A stretch of DNA of 48,165 bases from Glaciecola sp. UBA1851 (GCA_002338515.1 DDIL01000100.1:1-48165), one strand, 5' to 3'. Shown: positions 9,111 to 17,969, counted from the stretch's first letter. Notes: generated by a model not told the origin, from the sequence alone. Made by a program: numbers and translations.

Positions 9111-10142
9111 ATGATTATGGCTAGGCGAAATCTGCACTTTACTTTACTTGTACTCACCCTTTTATTTGTTTCAATAAATGATAGTTTCGCGTCTCAGCCT
9201 TTTTATTCTGTAGATGAAAGTAAAACATTCAACCATGATACTACGTTAAATCTATTACATACTTCTTACACAATAGAATCTATTCAAGAGCCAGACAACG
9301 AACCTCTGGAAATTATACAGCCCAAACCTGCAGAAAAAACGGTCTTGGCAAATAAAATTAGCAGTGAAAAAGAAGCCAATGAAAATTTATTTTCTTTGTC
9401 ACAGCATAAGACTAATTATATTTTACCTCTTAGTTACGTGAGTAACCCAAACACGATAACCCTCGATGGAGTAGGCGAAGAGAACATTGAAAACCTAGAA
9501 GCTAAATATCAAGTGAGTATTAAAACACCGCTATATGTGACAAAAAATGATTTAACCGGTGTGTACTTTGCATTTACAGCTGTGTCATATTGGCAACTAT
9601 ATAGCGATGAAATATCCAAACCTTTCCGCGAAACAAATTATGAACCTGAGCTTTTTTATCAATTCACGTCAGAATATGATGTTTTAGGCTATCAATTCAA
9701 TATGTTCCGAATAGGTATTAATCACATGTCTAATGGGCAGAATGGTTTAAAGTCAAGAAGCTGGAACAGAATTATTGCTACTGCACTTTTTAGTGACGAA
9801 AGCTCTGCATATTATTTAAAAGCTTGGTACCGACTCCCTGAAGATGAAAAAATTGACCCTTTAGATCCAACAGGGGATGACAACCCAGATATTACTGATT
9901 ATTACGGGAAAATTGAGTTAGGTTTTGCTAGCAAACTTGGCAACTTTAATGTTTTCAGCCGCATTCGAAATAATCTATCTTTAAGTGACAACAGAAGCGG
10001 TATTGAATTAGACTTTTCTTATCAACTAAATGATAGATACGATTTGCTAATTCAATATTTCAATGGCTATGGTGATTCTTTGATTGACTATAACAGACAT
10101 CAACAAAGAATTAGCTTAGGGTTTAAATTAAGATTTATATAA
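9111..10142 (+). CDS. pldA: Outer membrane phospholipase A1 (OMPLA)
   Basis: OMPLA is a 12-stranded outer-membrane barrel that hydrolyses phospholipids mislocalised to the outer leaflet. The 343-aa protein has a signal peptide ending near SFASQ (about residue 28). Its catalytic segment is NHMSNGQNGLKSRSWNR, with His205, Ser207 and Asn219; the 12-residue gap from Ser to Asn equals that between Ser144 and Asn156 of E. coli OMPLA. The C terminus (ISLGFKLRFI) ends in an aromatic/aliphatic beta-strand suited to BAM recognition. It stands alone, with convergent GNAT genes downstream. Confidence 0.93.
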   Translation: MIMARRNLHFTLLVLTLLFVSINDSFASQPFYSVDESKTFNHDTTLNLLHTSYTIESIQEPDNEPLEIIQPKPAEKTVLANKISSEKEANENLFSLSQHKTNYILPLSYVSNPNTITLDGVGEENIENLEAKYQVSIKTPLYVTKNDLTGVYFAFTAVSYWQLYSDEISKPFRETNYEPELFYQFTSEYDVLGYQFNMFRIGINHMSNGQNGLKSRSWNRIIATALFSDESSAYYLKAWYRLPEDEKIDPLDPTGDDNPDITDYYGKIELGFASKLGNFNVFSRIRNNLSLSDNRSGIELDFSYQLNDRYDLLIQYFNGYGDSLIDYNRHQQRISLGFKLRFI

Positions 10143-10238
10143 ATTCAATACACTGATTCGATTCACATTGAGCTAACTAAAAATAACTTTCACAGAATAG
10201 CTAACATCATTGGTAAAATGCGCCATAAAATAGATTTG

Positions 10239-10664
10239 TTACACAACAATATAACTAATTTGGGATGCTTGAAGCCCAAGTTTTTCTAACCGTTGTTGTA
10301 ATGGTGTATTGCTGACAGAGACATTAAAAAAGAAGTTTTTGTATCGTAAGGAAGGAATTGGCTCAAGTGGTTTAAGGCGATTGAACAGCAGTTGTAACAA
10401 TAAAGATAATTCCTCATTATTCAACGAATCATCATTATTAATTCCCACTGAATTATCATTTTGTACATATACATTGGCAACTGGCACACCCTCTTTTAAG
10501 ATTAAAAACCAAGCTCTATAAGGATTGTTGCGAACAAATTGCGCATGCTGTTCAAAACTTGGAACTGTTTCATGACTAATAGAGTGATTGCGAGATTTAA
10601 GCTGATTAAACAAGCTTTCAATTTGCTTGCTCGTTGGCACTATCTTTTCTAATTCAATACTCAT
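10239..10664 (-). CDS. GNAT-like protein lacking the acetyl-CoA loop
   Basis: The first half of this 141-aa protein (SISHETVPSFEQHAQFVRNNPYRAWFLI and the following VPVANVYVQNDNSVGI) matches GNAT proteins often found with sialic/pseudaminic-acid or surface-modification genes. In active members the strand ending in IGI is followed by an R/QxxGxG/A acetyl-CoA loop; here it is followed by an Asn/Asp/Leu-rich stretch (NNDDSLNNEELSLLLQLL) without that motif. The C-terminal FNVSVSNTPLQQRLEKLGL still looks like the end of the GNAT fold. The ATG directly abuts the stop of the PseH-like gene with no gap. It may be an inactive partner or a diverged acyltransferase. Confidence 0.7.
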   Translation of the reverse strand: MSIELEKIVPTSKQIESLFNQLKSRNHSISHETVPSFEQHAQFVRNNPYRAWFLILKEGVPVANVYVQNDNSVGINNDDSLNNEELSLLLQLLFNRLKPLEPIPSLRYKNFFFNVSVSNTPLQQRLEKLGLQASQISYIVV

Positions 10665-11231
10665 CTATTCACTCACTAAAGGATTAGCGTTCCAATTATG
10701 AACAGGGAAGTCAGCTTTAACAGACGCAAACCTAGAGCAACTGAATGTGATTCTATTTAGGTTCATACCAACCACTAAAATTTCATGCTTTCCTTTTTGA
10801 ATAACTTCATCTCTTGAAGGATCAAAATGATATCCATGGCTAAGGTGTAACTTTATGGTGTTCACATTGGTATAAAATACTTCTGCTCGAATAATATCTA
10901 CGTTCAATACGTCGAACGCAAAATTATAAAAATAAGGTGGAACAAACCCACCAATACCTAATGCATCGTCATCACCAATATAAAAGCCCCATGAACAATG
11001 TTTTTTATCAGGATGCCAATTAGTAAAGTTAATTAGGCCGACGTCTTTGCCATTGTATTGAATAATCCAATGATAATAGTGTGGCTTTTCAAAACAAGAC
11101 GCTAACCACATTTTTTGCGAATCTAAACAAGTATCGATGTCTGATAGCATAAATTTAGTCACACGTTGTTTTGTGCGCCAACTTATTATCAATTCAGCAT
11201 CCGCTGTTTCTACTTCTCGAAAACTTATCAA
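10665..11231 (-). CDS. PseH-like GNAT N-acetyltransferase
   Basis: This 188-aa GNAT protein resembles PseH, which N-acetylates UDP-4-amino-4,6-dideoxy-AltNAc in the pseudaminic acid pathway used for flagellin or surface glycans. Visible features are the N-terminal SFREVETADAELIISWRT, the core strand VGLINFTNWH, GFYIGDDDALGIGGF where acetyl-CoA binds, and the tail NTIKLHLSHGYHF. The start is TTG, since an in-frame TAG lies five codons upstream and no ATG fits. No other pse gene is in the window, so the exact substrate is uncertain. The downstream GNAT-like gene abuts it. Confidence 0.78.
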   Translation of the reverse strand: MISFREVETADAELIISWRTKQRVTKFMLSDIDTCLDSQKMWLASCFEKPHYYHWIIQYNGKDVGLINFTNWHPDKKHCSWGFYIGDDDALGIGGFVPPYFYNFAFDVLNVDIIRAEVFYTNVNTIKLHLSHGYHFDPSRDEVIQKGKHEILVVGMNLNRITFSCSRFASVKADFPVHNWNANPLVSE

Positions 11232-11291
11232 TATTGACTCTTTCTATTAATTTGCCTCAATACTTTCTGGTAAAAAGGCAATATAAGATAA

Positions 11292-12869
11292 TTACTCCCA
11301 CTCTATCGTAGCAGGGGGCTTACCTGAAATATCATATACCACTCTAGATATACCATCGACTTCATTAATAATTCTATTAGATACTTTCCCTAAGAATTCG
11401 TAAGGAAGATGCGCCCAACGTGCTGTCATAAAATCAATTGTTTCTACCGCCCTAATAGATACCACGTAATCATATTTGCGCATATCGCCCATTACACCAA
11501 CTGAGCGTACAGGCAGAAATACAGTAAATGCTTGACTTACTTTGTGATACAAATCGTCGTTATGAAGCTCTTCAATAAAGATTGCGTCAGCCTTTCTCAA
11601 TAAATCACAATATTCCTTTTTAACTTCACCTAGTACGCGCACCCCCAATCCAGGACCAGGGAATGGATGGCGATAAAGCATATCGTATGGTAGCCCTAGC
11701 TCTAAGCCAATCTTTCTGACCTCATCCTTAAATAACTCGCGAAGTGGTTCAACAAGTGACAACTTCATGTTTTCAGGTAATCCACCTACATTATGATGCG
11801 ACTTTATAACGTGCGCTTTACCCGTTTTTGAGCCCGCTGACTCAATAACATCTGGGTAAATAGTGCCTTGCGCAAGCCATTTTGCATTCACTAATTTACT
11901 TGATTCTTTATCAAATACATCAACAAACTGATTGCCAATTATTTTTCTTTTCTTCTCTGGATCGTTTTCATTTCTAAGCGCATCTAAAAACTGATCTTCT
12001 GCATCGACTTTTATGATATTTAAACCGAAATGATCACCGAACATTTCCATCACTTGTTCGCCTTCATGCAAACGCAATAAACCGTTATCAACAAAAACAC
12101 AGGTGAGTTGTTTACCAATGGCTTGATGCAATAGCATAGCGGTGACCGATGAATCAACCCCGCCTGATAAACCTAAAATGACTTCATCGTCACCCACTTG
12201 CTCTTTTATACGGGCAATTGCATCATCAATAATTGAAGAGGCTGTCCATAATTTATCCAAGCCGCAAACATCAAGGACAAAATGGCTTAACATTCTTAAA
12301 CCTTGTTTCGTATGGGTGACTTCTGGATGAAATTGCACACCATAATATTGCTTCTCTTCATTTACCATAGCGGCATGTGGACAACTTGCTGTTTGTGCAA
12401 TTGTTTGAAAGCCTTCAGGTACAGATTTCACTTTGTCACCATGGCTCATCCAAACATCGAGTAAAGCACTGCCATTTGCGCCAATTTCATCTTCTATTTT
12501 GTCGAATAATTTAGTTGCCGATAATACTTCAACTTGTGCATAACCAAACTCTCGAATATCAGAACCTTGAACACTGCCGCCGAGTTGATGAGCCATTACT
12601 TGCATGCCATAACATATCCCTAAAATTGGTACGCCAGCATTAAATACATATTGCGGAGCTCGAGGAGAGCCATGTTCAGGTACAGACTCAGGTCCACCTG
12701 ATAAAATTATCCCATCAGGAGCAAACTCTCTTATTTGTTTTTCATTAACGTCCCACGCCCATAGTTCGCAATATACGCCTATTTCTCTGACGCGGCGGGC
12801 AATGAGCTGAGTATATTGTGACCCAAAATCAAGGATAAGAATTTTCTGACTGTGAATATTGACTGACAT
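11292..12869 (-). CDS. guaA: GMP synthase (glutamine-hydrolysing)
   Basis: GuaA converts XMP to GMP with ATP and glutamine. The 525 aa length equals E. coli GuaA. The N-terminal class I amidotransferase has the nucleophile Cys in GICYGMQ and the His/Glu pair in QFHPEVTHT. The ATP pyrophosphatase domain has the PP-loop SGGVDSS, and the C-terminal dimerisation domain ends KPPATIEWE. It follows guaB by 80 nt, but a hairpin with a long U tract lies in that gap, so guaA expression may depend on read-through. Confidence 0.98.
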   Translation of the reverse strand: MSVNIHSQKILILDFGSQYTQLIARRVREIGVYCELWAWDVNEKQIREFAPDGIILSGGPESVPEHGSPRAPQYVFNAGVPILGICYGMQVMAHQLGGSVQGSDIREFGYAQVEVLSATKLFDKIEDEIGANGSALLDVWMSHGDKVKSVPEGFQTIAQTASCPHAAMVNEEKQYYGVQFHPEVTHTKQGLRMLSHFVLDVCGLDKLWTASSIIDDAIARIKEQVGDDEVILGLSGGVDSSVTAMLLHQAIGKQLTCVFVDNGLLRLHEGEQVMEMFGDHFGLNIIKVDAEDQFLDALRNENDPEKKRKIIGNQFVDVFDKESSKLVNAKWLAQGTIYPDVIESAGSKTGKAHVIKSHHNVGGLPENMKLSLVEPLRELFKDEVRKIGLELGLPYDMLYRHPFPGPGLGVRVLGEVKKEYCDLLRKADAIFIEELHNDDLYHKVSQAFTVFLPVRSVGVMGDMRKYDYVVSIRAVETIDFMTARWAHLPYEFLGKVSNRIINEVDGISRVVYDISGKPPATIEWE

Positions 12870-12890
12870 TATTTATTCCAAATAAAAAAC

Positions 12891-12921
12891 AAAAAATGGC
12901 GACTAATTAGAATAATCGCCA
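12891..12921 (-). terminator. Intrinsic terminator or attenuator between guaB and guaA
   Basis: On the minus strand TGGCGA (12916-12921) pairs with TCGCCA (12897-12902) around a partly foldable AT-rich middle, followed by TTTTTTGTTTTTT. It lies in the 80-nt guaB-guaA gap. The position suggests partial termination that sets the guaB:guaA ratio. Confidence 0.6.
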
Positions 12922-12949
12922 CAAACACGTATTACGCTACAGAAAAGGG

Positions 12950-14419
12950 TTAGCCTGTTCGGTAATTCGGGGCTTCTTTAGTAATGCTAACATCATGCAC
13001 ATGTGATTCGCCCATACCTGCGGAGGTTACTTTTACAAATTTAGGCTTTGTGCGGAGTTCATCTATTGTTGCACAGCCGGTTAATCCCATTGCAGAGCGT
13101 AAACCACCTAGTTGTTGATGAATGATATTAGCAATTGGCCCTTTGTATGCAACTCTACCTTCAATCCCCTCCGGAACGAGTTTTTCAGCACTATTATTTG
13201 CTTGGAAATATCGGTCGGACGAACCATGGTTTTGATTCATTGCACCTAACGAGCCCATCCCTCTATAAGATTTAAAATATCGGCCTTGATAAAGTTCGAC
13301 TTCTCCCGGTGCTTCTTCAGTACCGGCTAACATGCTGCCAACCATAACTGAGCTCGCACCCGCAGCCAATGCTTTTGCGATATCACCAGAGAACCGAATT
13401 CCTCCATCAGCAATAACAGGAATACCAAGTTTATCAACAGCAGCCACGGCATCGCCTATAGCTGTAATTTGTGGAACACCGCAACCTGTTACAATTCGTG
13501 TAGTACAAATAGAGCCAGGACCAATTCCCACCTTAACCGCGTCAACCCCAGCTTCAGCAAGTGCGAGTGCGCCTTCAGCCGTTGCCACATTGCCAGCAAT
13601 AATTTGTAAATTAGGATATTCTGCCCTGACTTGCTTCACCCTTTCAATTACGCCTTGTGAGTGACCATGCGAAGTATCAATCAAAAGAACATCAATGCCT
13701 GCTTCCACTAAAAGCTGAATACGTTCATCTGTTCCCGGGCCAACGCTCACCGCAGCGCCAACACGTAAACGACCCTGTGCATCTTTACATGCATTTGGTT
13801 TACTTTTAGCTTTTTGATAATCTTTAACTGTGATTAAACCTGACAATTTAAATTCGTCATTCACTACTAATATCTTTTCAATGCGATATTCATGCATGAG
13901 CTCCATGACTTTATCCGCACTTGTATCAGCGGTAACGGTAACTAACTTTTCTTTAGGCGTCATCACCTTACTAACAGGCTCTTCTAAGCGATTTTCGAAG
14001 CGCAAATCTCTACCAGTGACAATACCTATTAAGTTGTTTTCTTTATCCACTACTGGGAAACCAGAATATCCCAACTTTTTGCTTAATGCGATTGTGTTAC
14101 CAATAGTGGCTGATGCACTAACAGTAACGGGGTCTATCACAACACCACTTTCATACTTTTTAACGCGAAGTACATGCTCGGCTTGAGCTTCTGGCGTCAT
14201 ATTTTTGTGTACAAAACCTATGCCGCCTTCTTGTGCTAATGCTATTGCTAAAGGGGCTTCCGTTACCGTATCCATAGCCGCAGACATCAACGGCATATTT
14301 AGCGTAATGTTGCGAGTCAGTCTTGTCTGAAGGTTGGCTGTGTGGGGTAATACTTCGGAATGCCCGGGGACGAGTAAAACATCGTCAAATGTTAGTGCTT
14401 CTTTGTCTATACGTAACAT
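12950..14419 (-). CDS. guaB: Inosine-5'-monophosphate dehydrogenase
   Basis: GuaB oxidises IMP to XMP with NAD, the committed step to guanine nucleotides. The 489 aa length matches E. coli (488). The catalytic loop GPGSICTTRIVTGCG contains the active Cys, and the phosphate-binding segments DGGIRFSGD and GSMLAGTEEAPGE follow. Two CBS domains are inserted at about residues 90-205. The flap motif in NNSAEKLVPEGIEGRV is present. The ATG has AGGT about 9 nt upstream, and a good promoter lies at 14458-14486. It is divergent from xseA, as in E. coli. Confidence 0.98.
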   Translation of the reverse strand: MLRIDKEALTFDDVLLVPGHSEVLPHTANLQTRLTRNITLNMPLMSAAMDTVTEAPLAIALAQEGGIGFVHKNMTPEAQAEHVLRVKKYESGVVIDPVTVSASATIGNTIALSKKLGYSGFPVVDKENNLIGIVTGRDLRFENRLEEPVSKVMTPKEKLVTVTADTSADKVMELMHEYRIEKILVVNDEFKLSGLITVKDYQKAKSKPNACKDAQGRLRVGAAVSVGPGTDERIQLLVEAGIDVLLIDTSHGHSQGVIERVKQVRAEYPNLQIIAGNVATAEGALALAEAGVDAVKVGIGPGSICTTRIVTGCGVPQITAIGDAVAAVDKLGIPVIADGGIRFSGDIAKALAAGASSVMVGSMLAGTEEAPGEVELYQGRYFKSYRGMGSLGAMNQNHGSSDRYFQANNSAEKLVPEGIEGRVAYKGPIANIIHQQLGGLRSAMGLTGCATIDELRTKPKFVKVTSAGMGESHVHDVSITKEAPNYRTG

Positions 14420-14457
14420 GCAATTTACCTGTGGACTAGTGGCTTAATTGCGGTGCA

Positions 14458-14486
14458 ATTGTAGTGTTTTTTAGTATCTAGGTAAA
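14458..14486 (-). promoter_or_regulatory. Predicted guaB promoter
   Basis: On the minus strand TTTACC (14481-14486), a 17-nt spacer and TACAAT (14458-14463) form a reasonable sigma70 promoter. The predicted start near 14451 leaves a leader of about 30 nt before the guaB ATG. No PurR-like operator was recognised. Confidence 0.42.
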
Positions 14487-14604
14487 CTACAATTATGCTA
14501 TCTTAGTTAAATATTTAGTGTAAATTGATTAAAACGTAAAAATAGTTCAATAAATCAAACACATGCTGTCCTATATCTCATCTTTTTCAAATATAAAGGG
14601 TTAT

Positions 14605-16098
14605 ATGTTCGCTATTCCTCAAAATATAAAAATTATTAGTGTCACTAAACTTAATCGCTTCGCTAAGCAGGTATTAGAGAGTGAGATTGGGCAAGTATGG
14701 GTAAGTGGCGAAATATCAAATTTCACACGAGCCGCATCTGGGCATTGGTATTTCACTTTAAAAGACGATAAAGCCCAGGTTCGCACAGCCATGTTTAAAG
14801 GGGCAAACCAAAAAGTTAGTTTTCAGCCAAAACATGGTGACAAAATAATTGTCAGAGCCAATATAAGCTTGTATGAAGCGAGGGGAGATTATCAGTTAAT
14901 TGCGGTTTCTATGGAGCCAGAGGGCGTTGGTAAATTAAAACAAGCGTTTGAAGCTTTAAAGATAAAGTTACAAGAACAAGGATTATTTGACCATACCAAC
15001 AAAAAGCCCTTACCAGAAAAAATTAACAAAATAGGGTTAGTTACCTCACCTACTGGCGCTGCAGTGCACGATATTTTGCACGTGTTACAAAGAAGAAATC
15101 CAGCTATTGAAGTCATTATATATCCAAGCATGGTTCAGGGTGATACCGCTGCAAAAAGTATCGCGAAGCAAATAGAAATTGCTAACTTGCGTAGTGAAGT
15201 AGATGTATTGATTGTAGGTAGAGGGGGTGGTTCACTTGAAGATTTGTGGCCGTTCAACGAAGAAATAGTTGCTCAAGCGATATATGCATCACATTTACCT
15301 ACTTTATCAGCAGTAGGACATGAAGTAGATGTGACTATTGCCGACTTTGTGGCAGATATGCGCGCGGCCACACCATCAGCCGCAGCTGAAATGTTAAGTG
15401 AAGATTCACAAGAATTAATTAATAGATTAAACCAGCGTAAAATCATGCTGATGCGGGCGTTAACGGCAAAATTAGGTAACAAAAGTGAATATAGTCAACA
15501 ATTAACACAACGTTTATTGGTTCAACATCCTCAGAAAAAACTTCAGCAAAATCAGCAGTCTTTCGATTATTTAAACGCGAGACTTATACAACAGCATCCA
15601 ATTAAAAAGATTAAAGAATTAAACCAAGAGCAAAATTATCTTAATCAACGTTTATTTGCACAACATCCTGCGACGTCTATCAAAAATCAATTAAATACAA
15701 CGGAGCAATTATCGCAGCGTATGCACAAAAGCATGCAAAAAATCATACAACAACACAAGCAAGAAAATGCTTATGTTGTCTCTAGTATAAAAAAGTTGTC
15801 TCCATTGTCTAAGATTATACAACTCAAGCGCTCTATAGACGATACACAAACAGATTTAGCACAAGCATATCAGGCATATATATCGAATAGAAAGCAGGCT
15901 TTGGCTAGCTCAAGTGCTTTACTTAACAGTGTGAGCCCATTATCGACGCTATCAAGAGGCTATAGTATCACCATGAAACAAGATAAGCTGGTCGATAGTG
16001 TCAACAAAGTAAAAGATAGCGACATTATTATTACAAGACTTAAAGATGGTGAAATAAAAAGCCGCGTAATAAAACGAGCTATCGAAAATAAGGAGTAG
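14605..16098 (+). CDS. xseA: Exodeoxyribonuclease VII large subunit
   Basis: XseA is the catalytic and DNA-binding subunit of exonuclease VII. The ATG at 14605 (MFAIPQNIKIISVTKLNRF) has AAAGGG 4 nt upstream, so it is preferred to the ATG at 14563, which would add 14 residues; the result is 497 aa against 456 in E. coli. An N-terminal OB fold (VWVSGEISNFTRAASGHWYF) precedes the catalytic core (GLVTSPTGAAVHDI, GRGGGSLEDLWPFNEE, SAVGHEVD). The long coiled coil contains a roughly 23-residue repeat, (Y/Q)LxxRLxxQHP, three to four times. The ending PLSTLSRGYSI is typical of the family. Confidence 0.96.
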   Translation: MFAIPQNIKIISVTKLNRFAKQVLESEIGQVWVSGEISNFTRAASGHWYFTLKDDKAQVRTAMFKGANQKVSFQPKHGDKIIVRANISLYEARGDYQLIAVSMEPEGVGKLKQAFEALKIKLQEQGLFDHTNKKPLPEKINKIGLVTSPTGAAVHDILHVLQRRNPAIEVIIYPSMVQGDTAAKSIAKQIEIANLRSEVDVLIVGRGGGSLEDLWPFNEEIVAQAIYASHLPTLSAVGHEVDVTIADFVADMRAATPSAAAEMLSEDSQELINRLNQRKIMLMRALTAKLGNKSEYSQQLTQRLLVQHPQKKLQQNQQSFDYLNARLIQQHPIKKIKELNQEQNYLNQRLFAQHPATSIKNQLNTTEQLSQRMHKSMQKIIQQHKQENAYVVSSIKKLSPLSKIIQLKRSIDDTQTDLAQAYQAYISNRKQALASSSALLNSVSPLSTLSRGYSITMKQDKLVDSVNKVKDSDIIITRLKDGEIKSRVIKRAIENKE

Positions 16099-16383
16099 TT
16101 GTTGCTTAATTCCAATATCTTTAGGTTGGAGAACCTCGGCTTTCTGAATTTACATATGTGGTTCTCATTACACCTGACTTTTTCATATGGCTAGTATACT
16201 CGACTAGCTCTGCCCCGCTAAAATGGCGTTTTCTGGCTTCGGTTTGCTTGCCCTATTCTTCTTTGGTATTATCACAGCGTCAATATTTTGACAGGCGCTT
16301 AAAAAGTTAGTTTTGAGCAAGCAAGTAAGTAGTAGTAGATGATGCAAATATAGCGCTCTACTCGCACACAGGAGTAGTAGGTT
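16099..16383. other. Intergenic stretch between xseA and the 16384 gene
   Basis: These 285 nt hold no recognised gene. A weak hairpin (AGGTT-GGAG-AACCT) near 16120 could end xseA transcription. A 22-codon ATG frame (16223-16291, plus strand) encodes a single hydrophobic helix (MAFSGFGLLALFFFGIITAS plus two residues) but has no ribosome-binding site. An AGGAG at 16370-16374 serves the next gene. Confidence 0.5.
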
Positions 16384-17454
16384 GTGCGCAGAAGAAGAAT
16401 AAGAATAACTCACTTGGTAACAATGTGCTTAGTTGTATTAGTTACATCAATTAGTATCGTAGCGTCCACATCCCAATCAGCTAATCAACTACCAATTTAT
16501 GCCGCATATATTAGCGATTCACTACAAAAGCAATGTGATGATAGTGTATGCAATTCAAATATATTTGATGGAAATGAATTGTCAGACATTGTCGCATCAA
16601 TGCCTGAAACACAACCACTTATCCAAAACTTAAATGCTTCAGAATATGAAGTTTTGATTGGTAATGCGACTATTCAAAACAATAATCAAGATACCGTCCT
16701 GTATCTAGAAATAACTACCAGCTGGCGAAATATTCCAATTGATGAGTTGGTTCTCACAGCACCAATACAAACAACCCAAAATTCAAACAAAATTCCTTTA
16801 CAACAAATAACGGCAAATTTATTAAATGAGTGGGTATTCCACATAAATAAAAACGACGTGTTGTCAGCCACAACAATTTATAAAGCAATAGGGGCTAGCA
16901 ATTATAAAGAAGACCTACATTTACCTGACTATATTGGTAAGTTCAAATTAAGCCAATCTGCCTTGTATCATGATCCAATGAAAGGGGCAATTACCCGTTA
17001 TTCGCATCCAGACTTTGCCGATGCAATATTTGATATATCGGTTTATCCATTTTCACCATTGAAGCAAAACAGTCTATTAAAAATAAACGATAATTTTCAG
17101 TCCGAACCTAAGCATCTTTCCGATTTGCTGTGGATAGAAATGGGACTTGAACGGGAACAAGCGCTCAAATTAATCAATAGTGCTGAGGTTTCTGACTTTA
17201 ATATCACTAATATAAATAAGGCGTTATTTGAAGTCGATGGTAAAAATATAGAAGGTCTTAAGTTTGAAGTTGCTTTAAACGCAAGCTCTGATCCGGTTTA
17301 CAGTACACAATTTGCATTTATTCAAAAAGATAAAATCATTAAGCTTATAGGGAATGTTCCTGAATATATGATGACGGAGTTAGTTAATCAGTCAATTGGC
17401 AATATAGAAGTACCTAATGAATCTGAATTTATGCGCTTTGTGAGGAATAATTAG
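16384..17454 (+). CDS. Secreted or membrane-anchored protein of unknown function
   Basis: I do not recognise this 356-aa protein. It starts at a GTG with AGGAG 9 nt upstream. The N terminus is a run of arginines followed by a hydrophobic segment (about residues 11-28, LVTMCLVVLVTSISIVAS), so it is a signal peptide or anchor. Cys51 and Cys56 (CDDSVC) could form a disulfide in the envelope. The rest is a soluble domain rich in Asn, Ile and Ser with no repeats and no motif that I can name. It is flanked by xseA and the convergent BLUF gene, and context gives no function. Confidence 0.78.
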   Translation: MRRRRIRITHLVTMCLVVLVTSISIVASTSQSANQLPIYAAYISDSLQKQCDDSVCNSNIFDGNELSDIVASMPETQPLIQNLNASEYEVLIGNATIQNNNQDTVLYLEITTSWRNIPIDELVLTAPIQTTQNSNKIPLQQITANLLNEWVFHINKNDVLSATTIYKAIGASNYKEDLHLPDYIGKFKLSQSALYHDPMKGAITRYSHPDFADAIFDISVYPFSPLKQNSLLKINDNFQSEPKHLSDLLWIEMGLEREQALKLINSAEVSDFNITNINKALFEVDGKNIEGLKFEVALNASSDPVYSTQFAFIQKDKIIKLIGNVPEYMMTELVNQSIGNIEVPNESEFMRFVRNN

Positions 17455-17467
17455 TCCCGGGCCATCG

Positions 17468-17884
17468 TTACTGATTATTCGCCTTAAAATAATTTAGCAT
17501 ATCTACGGCAAAATTATTGTTATGAGTGGATATGCGTTGTGTTTTGGACGTTTCCATAAAGTCACTGAAACCATCTATTTCATCTTTATTAGCAATTCTA
17601 TGAAATGCCATGGTCCACTCTGGAAAGCTACGTTCCACAATGGGCAAAGATACTAAGTCTTGAATATCTCTGTGGCGAGGGTCCTGTTTAATTTTGTTAT
17701 ATAAAGTGTGCACTTCATCTGCTGGACCTTCTAGAACCTGTATAAACACACCTTCACCGTTATAAAGCAGCATGCCTGTTAAGCCAAGCTTAGTATTATT
17801 TTTTCTAGCTCTAGACAATAACTCCAATAACTCATCGTCACTGAAAGGTTTGTTAGCGTGGCTCATATAAACCAATTCAATCAT
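17468..17884 (-). CDS. BLUF-domain blue-light photoreceptor (short, single domain)
   Basis: BLUF domains bind FAD and sense blue light through a hydrogen-bond switch. Counting from the ATG at 17884 (MIELVYMSHA, the usual start; 138 aa), the photoactive Tyr is Tyr6, the flavin-contacting Asn is Asn30 (within KNNTKLGLTGMLLY) and the switch Gln is Gln49 (in VFIQVLEG). The conserved IKQDPRHRDI and the Trp/Met pair in FPEWTMAF follow. A longer start at 17899 adds five residues and lacks a ribosome-binding site. About 40 C-terminal residues carry no output domain, so it probably signals by protein contact. It lies 85 nt downstream of der. Confidence 0.92.
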   Translation of the reverse strand: MIELVYMSHANKPFSDDELLELLSRARKNNTKLGLTGMLLYNGEGVFIQVLEGPADEVHTLYNKIKQDPRHRDIQDLVSLPIVERSFPEWTMAFHRIANKDEIDGFSDFMETSKTQRISTHNNNFAVDMLNYFKANNQ

Positions 17885-17969
17885 CACGTACCATTCCATA
17901 AATCTGTTTTGAATTTAAGATTTATTTGTAATTTATACATAAACATAATAGCAAAGTTTTGAAAACTAA

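Noticed and set aside
13332..14186. Two plus-strand frames of 110 and 118 codons inside guaB
   Set aside because: They are antisense to a canonical 489-aa GuaB and show no recognisable domain.
16204..16413. 69-codon minus-strand frame in the xseA-16384 gap
   Set aside because: It overlaps the ribosome-binding site and start of the 16384 gene and is low-complexity (Leu/Ser-rich); nothing supports translation.
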